From the NCBI RefSeq assembly GCF_021474425.1, contig NZ_JAKEIP010000041.1:1-47060 (forward strand): a DNA stretch of 47,060 bases, given 5' to 3'. The stretch comes from Streptomyces muensis (lineage in GTDB: Bacteria; Actinomycetota; Actinomycetes; Streptomycetales; Streptomycetaceae). Under the pieces are notes generated by a model. The model searched no databases and was not told the DNA's origin. It worked only from the letters and a program-made list of their open reading frames with translations. Position numbers and translations under genes: made by a program. Numbering within the stretch: position 1 is the stretch's first letter; each line of letters opens with the position of its first letter. This document shows, piece after piece, positions 31,341 through 46,700 of this stretch.

Positions 31341-32666
31341 ATGGATTCTCTGACCGAGGCTCTCCTTTCGGGTGCTCCGGGGGAGGTACTCGCGCGCGAG
31401 AAGCTGCCGGACCACTTCGACGCCGCCCATCTGCGCGCCGAGGACGTCGGCATGTTCGAGGGAGCGCAGGACAAGGACGTACGCCGGTCGATACGGGTCG
31501 GCCCGGTGGCCATGCCGGAACTGGCGCCGGACGAGGTGCTGGTGGCGGTGATGGCCGGCGCGATCAACTACAACACGGTGTGGTCGGCCACCTTCGAGCC
31601 GGTGCCGACCTTCCGGTTCCTGGAGCGCTACGGCCGCCAGGGCGGTTACGCCGCCCGGCACGACCTGCCGTACCAGGTGATCGGCTCGGACGCCTCCGGT
31701 GTCGTGGTCCGGGCCGGCGCCGCGGTGCGGCGCTGGCGGCCGGGCGCCCATGTCGTCGTCTCCTGCGTCCAGGTGGACGACCACGAGCCCGCCACCCACG
31801 CCGACGCCATGCTGGGCGAGGAACAGCGCATCTGGGGATACGAGACGAACTTCGGCGGCCTCGCCCGGTACACCGTGGTCAAGGCCAGCCAGCTGCTGCC
31901 CAAGCCGGGCCATCTGACCTGGGAGGAGTCGGCCGGGGTGCTGCTCACCGCGGCCACCTCCTACCGCATGCTGATCAGCGACAGGGGCGCCCGGATCAAG
32001 CTCGGCGACGTGGTGCTGATCTGGGGTGCGACCGGCGGCCTCGGGGCGTTCGCGGTGCAACTGGTCAGGCAGGCCGGGGGGATCCCGGTCGGTGTGGTCA
32101 GTTCCGAGCACAAGGCGAAGGCGCTGCGCGCCCTGGGCTGCGAGGTGATCGTCAACCGGGCCGAGATCGGTCTGGGCGAGGCGACGACCCCCGAGGAGAC
32201 CATCGAGCAGGGCAAGCGCCTCGGGCGGATCATCCGCCGCGAGGTCGGCGAGGATCCCGCCGTCGCGTTCGACTACATCGGCCGCGCCACGTTCGGCGTC
32301 TCGGTGTTCGTCGTACGCCGCGGCGGGACCGTGGTCACCTGCGGCTCAAGCACCGGCTACCAGCACGTCTACGACAACCGCTACCTGTGGATGAACTCCA
32401 AGCGGATCGTGGGCAGTCACGCCGCGAACCTCCAGGAGCAGGCGGAGCTGAACCGGCTGGTCGCGCTCGGGAAGATCTCCCCCGTGCTGTCGTCGGTGTA
32501 CGGCCTGGACGAGGTGGGCGAGGCGGCCCGGCTCGTGCAGACCAACCAGCACCTGGGCAAGGTGGCGGTGCTGTGCCAGGCGCCCCACGAGGGCCTCGGG
32601 GTCACCGATCCGCAGCTGCGGGAGAAGATCGGCGCCGACGCGCTCAACCCGCTGCGGAGCCTGTGA
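31341..32666 (+). CDS. ccr: Crotonyl-CoA carboxylase/reductase
   Basis: A 441-residue zinc-independent MDR-superfamily enzyme that reduces and carboxylates crotonyl-CoA to ethylmalonyl-CoA using NADPH and CO2. Family landmarks include INYNTVWSATFEP, YQVIGSDASGVVVR, IWGYETNFGGLARYTVVK, IWGATGGLGAFAVQL (NADPH site) and GSSTGYQHVYDNRYLWM. It provides an ethylmalonyl extender unit, or reduced butyryl-type units. It is directly followed by the KAS III gene with a TGATG overlap, so supply genes form one unit. Confidence 0.95.
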   Translation: MDSLTEALLSGAPGEVLAREKLPDHFDAAHLRAEDVGMFEGAQDKDVRRSIRVGPVAMPELAPDEVLVAVMAGAINYNTVWSATFEPVPTFRFLERYGRQGGYAARHDLPYQVIGSDASGVVVRAGAAVRRWRPGAHVVVSCVQVDDHEPATHADAMLGEEQRIWGYETNFGGLARYTVVKASQLLPKPGHLTWEESAGVLLTAATSYRMLISDRGARIKLGDVVLIWGATGGLGAFAVQLVRQAGGIPVGVVSSEHKAKALRALGCEVIVNRAEIGLGEATTPEETIEQGKRLGRIIRREVGEDPAVAFDYIGRATFGVSVFVVRRGGTVVTCGSSTGYQHVYDNRYLWMNSKRIVGSHAANLQEQAELNRLVALGKISPVLSSVYGLDEVGEAARLVQTNQHLGKVAVLCQAPHEGLGVTDPQLREKIGADALNPLRSL

Positions 32667-33664
32667 TGGACGAGCGGCCCATCGGGATCCTGGGCACGGG
32701 CTCCTATCTGCCCAAGGACGAGGTCGGCAACGCCGAGATCGCCGCCCGGGTGGGCGTCACCCCGCAGTGGATCGAGGAGCGCACCCACATCACCGCCCGC
32801 CGTTTCGCCGCGCCCCACGAGGCCACCTCGGACCTGGCGGTGCGGGCCGCCGAACGCGCGCTGGAGGCGGCGGGGGTGACCGCGGCGGAGATCGACTACC
32901 TCATCGTGTCCACGTCCACGCCGGACTCCCCGCAGCCGCCGACGGCGTACCACGTCCAGCGTGGCCTGGACGCCCGTGCCGCGGTCTGCTTCGACATCAA
33001 CGTCGTCTGCACCGGCTTCGTGTACGCCCTGGAGGTCGCGCGCCGGCTGCTGGCCGGGCGGCCGGGGGGCCGGGCACTGGTCGTCGGCGCCGATGTGTAC
33101 TCGCGGATCCTGGACTTCACGGACCGGCGTACGGCCGTGCTGATGGCGGACGGCGCGGGTGCGGCCGTGCTCGGCGAGGTCGAGGACTCTCGTGGGTTCC
33201 TCGGTGTGGAGCTGGCCAGCCGGGGTGACGCCCACCGGCTGATCCGGGTCGAGGCGGGCGGCAGCCGGCTGCCTGCGTCGGAGCGGACCGTGCGGGAGGG
33301 GTCCCACTTCTTCCGCATGGAGGGCCGGGCCGTGCGGGACTTCGTCCTGGAGAACTTCCCGGGTCTGGTGGAGACGCTGTGCCGGCGCACGGGGGTGCCC
33401 CGTGACCGGATCGACCACTTCGTGCCGCACCAGCCCAACGGGGTCATGCTCGCGCAGATCGTGGCGCGCTCCGGCCTGGAGACCGCCATGACCCACCGGA
33501 CTCTGGACCGGTACGGAAATCCCGGTAACGCCGCCGTCGCCGTGACGCTCGACGCGGCGGTGCGGCAAGGCCATCTCAACGACGGCGACATCGTGCTGCT
33601 CGCGGGTTTCGGCGGCGGCATGTCGATGGGCGCCGGACTGATTCGCTGGGGAGTGACAGCATGA
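32666..33664 (+). CDS. Ketoacyl-ACP synthase III (probable acetoacetyl-forming)
   Basis: A 332-residue thiolase-fold condensing enzyme of the FabH family. The triad is visible: Cys115 in NVVCTGFVYAL, His255 in FVPHQPNGVM and Asn285 in YGNPGNAAVA. The GFGGGMSMGAGLIRW C-terminus is typical. In ethylmalonyl-CoA supply modules such an enzyme condenses acetyl-CoA with malonyl-CoA or malonyl-ACP to an acetoacetyl unit (NphT7-like). Its place between ccr and a 3-hydroxyacyl-CoA dehydrogenase supports this. Priming the PKS is an alternative role. The start is ATG 32666 overlapping ccr. Confidence 0.92.
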   Translation: MDERPIGILGTGSYLPKDEVGNAEIAARVGVTPQWIEERTHITARRFAAPHEATSDLAVRAAERALEAAGVTAAEIDYLIVSTSTPDSPQPPTAYHVQRGLDARAAVCFDINVVCTGFVYALEVARRLLAGRPGGRALVVGADVYSRILDFTDRRTAVLMADGAGAAVLGEVEDSRGFLGVELASRGDAHRLIRVEAGGSRLPASERTVREGSHFFRMEGRAVRDFVLENFPGLVETLCRRTGVPRDRIDHFVPHQPNGVMLAQIVARSGLETAMTHRTLDRYGNPGNAAVAVTLDAAVRQGHLNDGDIVLLAGFGGGMSMGAGLIRWGVTA

Positions 33665-34545
33665 CCACGACTGTGCCGAGCGCGCCGGACATCCACCGGG
33701 TGGGGGTCGTCGGCTGCGGCCAGATGGGCGCCGGAATAGCGGAGATCTGCGCGAAGGCGGGCCTGGACGTGACCGTGGTGGTCTCGCGTCCGGAGTCGAT
33801 CGCCCCGGGCCGGCGCCGTATCGAGGCCTCGCTCGACCGTGCCGTGGCCAAGGGGAAGCTGGCGGCGGACGAGCGGGACGCCGCCCTGGCCGCCATCACC
33901 CTGACGTCGGACCTCGACGAGCTGGCCGACCGGCAGTTCGTCGTCGAGTCCGTGCGCGAGGACGAGAGCACCAAGGTCGAGCTGTTCGCCCGCCTCGACA
34001 GCATCGTCAAGGACCCGGAGGCGATCCTGGCCTCCAACACCTCCTCCATCCCCATCATGCGGCTGGGGCGTTCCACCGGCAGCCCGCAGCGGGTGGTCGG
34101 GGTCCACTTCTTCAGCCCGGTGCCCGTGCTCCCGCTGGTGGAGCTGACGGGGTCGCTGCTGACCGACGACGACGTCCGCGACCGCACCGAACGCTTTGTG
34201 ACGGAGGTGCTCGGCAAGCAGGTCGTCCGGACCGAGGACCGGGCCGGCTTCGTCGTCAACGCCCTGCTGATCCCCTACCTGTTGGCCGCCGTGCGCATGG
34301 TGGAGTCGGGTTTCGCCACGCCCGAGGTCATCGACCGGGCCATGCAGCTGGGCTGCTCCCACCCGATGGGCCCGCTGCGGCTCGCGGACCTGATCGGACT
34401 CGACGTCGTCGCCTCGATCGCGGACTCGCTGTACGAGGAGTTCAAGGAACCGCTGTACGCGCCGCCGTCGCTGCTGGTCCGCATGGTGGAGGGCGGCATG
34501 CTCGGCCGGAAGACCGCACACGGCTTCTACTCGTATGCCAACTGA
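33661..34545 (+). CDS. 3-hydroxybutyryl-CoA dehydrogenase
   Basis: A 294-residue 3-hydroxyacyl-CoA dehydrogenase. The NAD(P) site VGVVGCGQMGAGIAEI is near residue 12. The active region is SNTSSIPIMRL and GVHFFSPVPVLPLVEL (catalytic His), and the C-terminal dimer domain has GFVVNALLIPYL and PMGPLRLADLIGLD. It reduces acetoacetyl-CoA to 3-hydroxybutyryl-CoA on the way to crotonyl-CoA. The crotonase needed next is not in the window. It overlaps KAS III by four bases (ATGA). Confidence 0.95.
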   Translation: MTTTVPSAPDIHRVGVVGCGQMGAGIAEICAKAGLDVTVVVSRPESIAPGRRRIEASLDRAVAKGKLAADERDAALAAITLTSDLDELADRQFVVESVREDESTKVELFARLDSIVKDPEAILASNTSSIPIMRLGRSTGSPQRVVGVHFFSPVPVLPLVELTGSLLTDDDVRDRTERFVTEVLGKQVVRTEDRAGFVVNALLIPYLLAAVRMVESGFATPEVIDRAMQLGCSHPMGPLRLADLIGLDVVASIADSLYEEFKEPLYAPPSLLVRMVEGGMLGRKTAHGFYSYAN

Positions 34546-34561
34546 GCTCGGAGGTTCCAGG

Positions 34562-35092
34562 ATGAGTTCCCCCACCGCCGCGCAGGGCGCCGAGGCGCTG
34601 CGGGCGACGCCGGACGAACTGCGCGAGGCGATGTCGCGGTTCGCGACCGGTGTCGTCGTGCTGAGCGTCGGCGGCGACAACATCCACGCGATGACCGCCA
34701 ACGCCTTCAGCTCCGTCTCCCTCACCCCGCCCAGTGTGCTGTGCTGTGTGTCCCACAGCGCGGTGATGCACAAGGCGATCACTGCCGAGCGGCGCTTCGG
34801 CGTCTCGGTGCTGAGCGCCCGGCACGAAGGGCTGGCACGTCACTTCGCCGACAAGAACCGGCCCCTGGGCGCCGAGCAGTTCGACGGGGTGGACTGGGAG
34901 CCCGGCCCGCTGACCCGGGCGCCGTTGCTGCGGGGCGCGCTGGCCTGGCTGGAATGCGAGCTGTCCGAGTCCCATGACTCGGGCGACCACTCGATATTCA
35001 TCGGGGACGTGGTCGGCGCCCGCAGCGGCTCGGCCGACGCCGGACTGCTCTTCTTCGGCGGCCGGTTCCAGCACACCGCGCCCCGCCACTGA
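34562..35092 (+). CDS. Flavin reductase of two-component monooxygenase
   Basis: A 176-residue FMN-binding split-barrel reductase (HpaC/ActVB-like). Landmarks: LREAMSRFATGVVVLS, the flavin loop AMTANAFSSVSLTPPSVLCCV, FGVSVLSARHEGLARHFA and FIGDVVGARS. It reduces free FMN or FAD with NAD(P)H for an oxygenase partner. The only flavin-dependent oxygenase candidate seen is the acyl-CoA-dehydrogenase-fold enzyme at 20057-21232. GGAGG stands just before the ATG at 34562. Confidence 0.93.
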   Translation: MSSPTAAQGAEALRATPDELREAMSRFATGVVVLSVGGDNIHAMTANAFSSVSLTPPSVLCCVSHSAVMHKAITAERRFGVSVLSARHEGLARHFADKNRPLGAEQFDGVDWEPGPLTRAPLLRGALAWLECELSESHDSGDHSIFIGDVVGARSGSADAGLLFFGGRFQHTAPRH

Positions 35093-35127
35093 GATCCACC
35101 GACCTTCCGCTCGGGGGCTGAGCAGCC

Positions 35128-35649
35128 ATGCACACCGACATCGAAACAGCTGACAGCCTCGGCATGGTGGACGCGGCCGCCGCGGGCCGCTGGTTCACCG
35201 AGGCGCTCAACGAGGGCCTCGCCCGGGCGACGGCACAGCGCGGCCGTACCGCGGCCGGCCGCCCGCCCACGGGCCGTTTCTCCGCGGGACACGCGCCCGC
35301 CGACGGCCGCGGCCCGGGCACGGAGCCTGCCGCCCCCTTCCCCACCGCCGTGCTGACCGCGTTCGAGGCGTCTCTCGCCCGCGCCCTCACCACGGCGGAA
35401 CTGCATGACGGCACCCTGCGGGCCGCCCTCTCCCGAGAGGCCCGCAGGGTGCTGTTCGCCGTCGGCGGCGGCCCGGCGGAGCTGTCGGCCGGTCACCGGG
35501 CCCTGGTCTCGGCGCTCGTCCTGGAGTGTCTGGTCCTCGTCCTCGCCGAGAACCCCTCCGCCGTGGACGCCTCCGTGCGCCTTCACTCACTGGCCCGTGA
35601 ACTGGGCAGGTCGACGCGTGCCGCGTTGCCGCGCACCAGTTTCCCGTGA
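35128..35649 (+). CDS. Unknown protein, 173 aa
   Basis: No family recognised. It is Ala/Arg/Leu-rich, with an N-terminal helix (AAAAGRWFTEALNEGLARA), a Pro/Gly-rich linker (about 48-72), then a mostly helical C-terminal half including LVSALVLECLVLVLAEN. Third-position GC is high, as in its neighbours, and it fills the space between the flavin reductase and P450 genes in the same direction. The ribosome site is weak. A striking perfect inverted repeat lies inside it at 35411-35452. It could be a small accessory protein of the pathway or a non-coding spacer; coding is more likely. Confidence 0.55.
   Translation: MHTDIETADSLGMVDAAAAGRWFTEALNEGLARATAQRGRTAAGRPPTGRFSAGHAPADGRGPGTEPAAPFPTAVLTAFEASLARALTTAELHDGTLRAALSREARRVLFAVGGGPAELSAGHRALVSALVLECLVLVLAENPSAVDASVRLHSLARELGRSTRAALPRTSFP
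35411..35452. repeat. Perfect 14-bp inverted repeat inside unknown gene
   Basis: GCACCCTGCGGGCC (35411-35424) and GGCCCGCAGGGTGC (35439-35452) are perfectly complementary, and the 14-base loop contains a further short TCTC/GAGA pair. A hairpin of this strength in the middle of a gene is unusual. Confidence 0.7.
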
Positions 35650-35688
35650 GTCACCACTACGTCTCCAACCCAGTTGAAAGGGTCCTCC

Positions 35689-36912
35689 ATGACGACATCA
35701 GCGCCGCCCAGCGAACTCTTCGGGTTCGACTACTACCAGAACCCGTATCCGACGCTGGAATGGCTTCGCGAGAACTCCCCGATGCACCAGTTCCACTTTC
35801 CCGTCGGCGACATACCCCTGTGGATAGCCACCCGCTTCGACGATGTGCAGAAACTCCTCGGCGATCCTCGTTTCAGCACCAACCCGTCCTGGGCGAGCAA
35901 GGAGTTCGTCGACGGCGGGATGGCGGTGGGCAGGGGCACGGCGATCGAGCGGATCATCACGATGCTCGATCCGCCGGACCACACGCGGGTGCGCCGACTG
36001 GCGATGAGCACCTTCACGCCGCGGCGCGTCGCGGAATGGGAGGAGCCGACCCACGCGGTCGTCGAGGCGGAGCTCGATCGGCTCGAGAAGCAGGACCGGC
36101 CCGATGTCATGGACTACGCGGGTGCCATCCCGGCGGCGCTGATGGGCAACATCCTCGGCTTCCCGCTCGATCGCTTCAACGAGATGATCCACGCCATCGA
36201 GCGCGCCTTCCACACCGATCCGGAGGACGAGGGCGCCAACCAGCGGGCGTTCGAGGAGATCGCGGAGTACGGTCGCGGACTCATCGCCCACAAGCGTCGC
36301 AACCCCGCGGACGATCTGGCGTCCGCGCTGATCGAGGCCCGGGACGGCGAGGACCGGCTCGACGAGACCGAGCTCGTGGCCATGATCGCCGTATTGATCA
36401 TGGCCGGCCTCGACACCACCCGGAACCTGATCGGGACGTCCATCCTGTCCCTGCTGGAGCGGCCCGACCAGCGCAGACTGCTCCTGGAGCGGCCCGAGCT
36501 CAAGGACACGGCCGTCGAGGAGTTCCTGCGCTTCAACGGCGGTGTGGCGGTCGGCTTCTTCCGGTTCGCCAAGGAGGACCTGGAGTTCGCGGGGGTCACG
36601 CTGCCCGCGGGTGCGCCGGTGATACCCGCGGTCGGATCGGCCAACCGGGATCCGCGCCGCTGGCCGGACGCCGACAAGCTCGACATCACCCGTACCGGCC
36701 CGCGCCACGTGGGGCTGGGGCACGGCCTGCACAACTGCATGGGGGCCGCCCTCGCCCGGCTGGAGGCGGGGGTCGCCATTCCCGCGATCATGCGGCGTTT
36801 CCCCGACATGAACCTCGCGGTGCCCGCCGAGGAGCTGCGCTACGACGAGATGTGGCTGGTGCGCAGCATCAAGTCGTTCCCGGTCCAGCTGCACGGCGAA
36901 GGAAAGCGGTGA
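35689..36912 (+). CDS. Cytochrome P450 monooxygenase
   Basis: A 407-residue class I bacterial P450. I-helix oxygen motif AGLDTT at residues 239-244. K-helix ExxR (Glu278, Arg281). Heme loop LGHGLHNCMG with Cys350; the usual leading Phe is Leu. PPDHTRVRRL and LRFNGG regions are typical of macrolide-tailoring CYP105/107-like enzymes. It takes electrons from the 3Fe-4S-type ferredoxin encoded next. It probably hydroxylates or epoxidises the polyketide. ATG 35689 follows AAAGGG. The Cys is present, so it is a real P450 and not a DesVIII-type activator. Confidence 0.95.
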   Translation: MTTSAPPSELFGFDYYQNPYPTLEWLRENSPMHQFHFPVGDIPLWIATRFDDVQKLLGDPRFSTNPSWASKEFVDGGMAVGRGTAIERIITMLDPPDHTRVRRLAMSTFTPRRVAEWEEPTHAVVEAELDRLEKQDRPDVMDYAGAIPAALMGNILGFPLDRFNEMIHAIERAFHTDPEDEGANQRAFEEIAEYGRGLIAHKRRNPADDLASALIEARDGEDRLDETELVAMIAVLIMAGLDTTRNLIGTSILSLLERPDQRRLLLERPELKDTAVEEFLRFNGGVAVGFFRFAKEDLEFAGVTLPAGAPVIPAVGSANRDPRRWPDADKLDITRTGPRHVGLGHGLHNCMGAALARLEAGVAIPAIMRRFPDMNLAVPAEELRYDEMWLVRSIKSFPVQLHGEGKR

Positions 36913-36938
36913 ACGCCCGCCGCCCGGAGGGCGACCTC

Positions 36939-37142
36939 ATGGCGATGCTTCGGGTCGACCAGGAGGCGTGTGTGGCCTCCGGGCTGTGCGCCGCCATGCA
37001 TCCGGCCCTTTTCCGGCTCACGGAGGAGGGCCGGGGCGAGCCGGTGCGGGGCGATCTCACCGATGCCGATGACATCGAGTCGGCCGAGGACGTGGCCGCA
37101 TGCTGCCCGGGCGCGGCGGTCACCGTGTCGGACCCGGACTGA
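36939..37142 (+). CDS. Ferredoxin, single-cluster P450 partner
   Basis: A 67-residue ferredoxin. Cluster ligands are in CVASGLC near the N-terminus and in ACCPGA near the C-terminus, the pattern of 3Fe-4S ferredoxins from actinobacterial P450 operons. It carries electrons from a ferredoxin reductase to the P450 immediately upstream. The ATG at 36939 follows CGGAGGG; a GTG at 36909 overlapping the P450 stop would give a longer N-terminus not typical for the family. A strong terminator follows. Confidence 0.93.
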   Translation: MAMLRVDQEACVASGLCAAMHPALFRLTEEGRGEPVRGDLTDADDIESAEDVAACCPGAAVTVSDPD

Positions 37143-37154
37143 CCGACGACATAC

Positions 37155-37194
37155 GAAGAGGGAGCCGGCCTTCACGGGCCGGCTCCCTCTTCGT
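37155..37194. terminator. Strong bidirectional hairpin terminator
   Basis: CGAAGAGGGAGCCGGCC (37155-37171) pairs perfectly with GGCCGGCTCCCTCTTCG (37178-37194), a 17-bp stem with a 6-base loop. It separates the plus-strand P450/ferredoxin operon from the convergent PKS genes. Confidence 0.88.
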
Positions 37195-37218
37195 GCGCCA
37201 GGCTTTCAGGACGGTGCG

Positions 37219-43719
<6,501 letters not shown>

Positions 43720-43766
43720 GGGGAACCTCTGTTCCTCTGTGTACTCAGGGGCGGGGTCGTACCTGA

Positions 43767-46700
43767 TCAGTCGGTGGATCCGCCCAGTTGGTCGTCGATG
43801 AGGGCGAAGATCTCCTCGGCGGAGGCCGCCTCGATACGGCCCGTCAGGTCCGCGGACGGACGCTCCTCGTCGGCCTCCGTCAGCCGTGACAGCAGGGTCT
43901 GCAGACGTACGACGATGTCGTGCCGCTCCGCCGCGTCCTCGGGCGCCTGGCGCAACAGCGCCTCCAGGCGCCGTAGTTCGCCGTCGACGGGCGAGAGGGA
44001 GGCGGCCTCGTGTTCCGAGGCGAGCTGGGCCAGTAGGTACTCGGTGAGCGCCGCGGGCGAGGGGTGGTCGAAGGCGAGCGTCGCCGACAGGGCGATGCCG
44101 GTGCGCGCGGTGATGCGGTTGCGCAGCTCGACGACGGTCATGGAGTCGAAGCCGAGTTCCTGGAAGGCCCGGTCGGCGGCGACGGCACCGGCGTCCGCGT
44201 GGCCGAGCACGGCGGCCGATTCGGCCCTGACCAGGTCCAGGACGGTCTGGTGCCGCTCCTGCACGGTCAGGCCCGCCAGACTCAGCGCCGGCGTGCCGGA
44301 CCCGGCGCCCGCCGCGCGCGCCCGCCCCGGTGTCCTGACGAGGGAGCTCAGTACGGCGGGGAGGCCGGCGCCGGCCCGCAGCGCGGCACCGTCCAGGCGT
44401 ACGGCGACCAGCGCCGGCCGGTCCGAGCGCAGTGCGGCGTCGAAGGCGTCCGTCCCGTCCCGGGCCGTGAGTTCACGCAACGGAAGGCGGGTGGAGGGGG
44501 AACCTGTCGAGGCGGCCTGGTCCCACGGTCCGAGGGCCAGGGACGTGGCGGGCAGGCCGAGGGCCGTGCGGTGGCGGGCGAGGCCGTCGAGGTAGGCGGC
44601 CGTCGCCGAGTCGCCGGCCCGGCCGGCCCCGCCGATCGCGCCCGCGCCTGAGGTGCACAGCACGAAGGCCGACAGGTCCAGCTCACGGGTGAGTTCGTGC
44701 AGCTGCCATGCCGTGTCCGCGGTGGACCGCAGCATGGATTGCAGGCGCCCGGGCGTCAGCTCGGACAGCGCGATCTCGTCGGGCAGCGCGGCGGTGTGCA
44801 CCACCGCGGTGAGCGGACGGTGCTCGGGTATGGCGGTCAGTGCCGCCCGCAGGGCCGCGTGGTCGGCGGTGTCGCAGGCGAGGGCGGTGACGTCGGCACC
44901 CGAGGCGTGCAGATCCGCCAGCAGTTCGGGCCCCGGCCAGGTGCCGTCGGCCCGGTCGTCCAGCAGCAGGAGATGACGTACGCCGTGTTCGGCGACCAGA
45001 TGCCGGGCTATTACGTCGGCGAGTGCTCCCCCGGCGCCGGTGACGAGCACGGTGCCGTGCGACGCCCACGGGCTCGGCGCGGTGTCCTCGGTGTCCTGTT
45101 CGACGCGCTCGAGTCGAGGCACGAGCAGGGTGCCGGAGCGCAGCGCGGCCTGCGGTTCGCCCGAGGCCGCCAGACCGGCCAGCACGGTGTCCGGCACCGG
45201 GGCGCCGTCGGTGTCGAGCAGCACGATCCGCTCGGGAGCCTCCGTCTGCGCGGACCTCAGCAGCCCCCAGACGGCGGCGGCCTCCGGGTCGTCGACTCCC
45301 TCGGCATCGACGGCGACGGCGCCTCGGGTGAGGACGACCAGGCGGGTGTCGGCCAGGAGCGGCTCGGCGAGCCACTCCTGGACGAGGGTCAGCGCCTGCC
45401 CGATGAGACGCCGTGTCGAGCCGGTCTCCGCGAACTCCACGAGCAGATGCCGGACCGGTGCCCCGTCCCGCATTGCGGCGGCGAGCGCGGGGACGTCCGG
45501 GAAACGGAGCGCGTCGATGCTGGCCGTGCCTTCCATGCCCTCCGTGCCCTGCGGATCCTTCGGGTCCTGTGAGTCGACCACCGCCCAGCCCTCGGGCGAG
45601 GCCGTGGACGGTGGGGGCGTGAGGGGTTGCCAGGCCATCGTGTACAGCGGAAGTGCCCGGCCGTCCGACGGCACGAACCGGTCGTCGGGTACGTCACGGA
45701 AGGTGAGGCGGTCGACGGTGAGCACGGGCTGCCCCGTGGTGTCGAGGAGCCGCAGGGAGAGCGAGTCCGCTTCGCCGGGTTCGGTCAGGACCCGTACGAC
45801 CGTGGCGCCCGTGGTGTGCACGCGTACGCCCTCCCACCGTTCGGCGAACCGGGTGCTGCCCGCCGGTGCCGGGCCGAGCGCGTCGCGTACGGACTCTTCG
45901 AGGAGCACCGGATGCAGTCCGTACCGGGCCGCGTCGGGCAACAGATCGTCGGGGAGCCGGACTTCGCCCCGGTCGTCGAAGCCCCGGCCGGCTGCGGAGG
46001 GCCGGTCGTCGGGGGCGAGCTCTCCCTCGGCGTGCAGGGTCCAGGGGGACTCGGCGTCGTCGGGGCGGAGATGGACCGACAGGGGGCGGCGGCCCGAGTC
46101 GTCCTCGGCGTGGACGACGATCTGCAGCTGTGCGGCTCCGTCGCCGGGAAGGACCAGGGGCCGGTGCACGGTGAGGTGGCGCAGTGTTCCGGCGTCGCCG
46201 TGGTCGGCCATCCGGGTCAGCGCCTCCACCAGGGCGGACGAGGGCAGCACCGGGGCGTCGAGGACGGCGTGGTCGGCGGTCCAGTCGTGGGTGTCGGGCA
46301 GGACTCGGGCGGTGAAGAGCAGGTCGCCGGTGTGTGCGACGGCCGTCCGATGGCCGAGGAGCGGGTGCCCGGTGTCGTTCGGTCCTGCCGTGGTCGCGGC
46401 ACCGCCGTCGTCGGCGCGCATCCAGTACCGCTCGCGTTGGAAGGCGTAGGTCGGCAGTGTGACGGGGCGGGCCTCCGTGCCGGCGAACCAGGTGGGCCAG
46501 TCGACCCGCAGGCCCCAGGTGTGCAGCGTGCCGAGGGCCTTGGCCAGGGTGTCGGTTTCCGGCTGGTCGCGGCGCAGGGTGGGCAGGACCGATACGTCGT
46601 GGTCGTCGTCGAGTGCCTGCTGCGTCAGGGCGGTGAGGGTGGCGTCGGGTCCCAGCTCCACGAACCGGGTCACACCCTGCTCACGCAGATGCACCACCCC

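Noticed and set aside
35689..36912. DesVIII-type glycosyltransferase activator
   Set aside because: The heme Cys350, I-helix AGLDTT and ExxR are all present and a ferredoxin follows, so this is a functional monooxygenase.
36909..36938. GTG start of the ferredoxin overlapping the P450 stop
   Set aside because: The ATG at 36939 has a near-perfect CGGAGGG at proper spacing and gives the usual family length.
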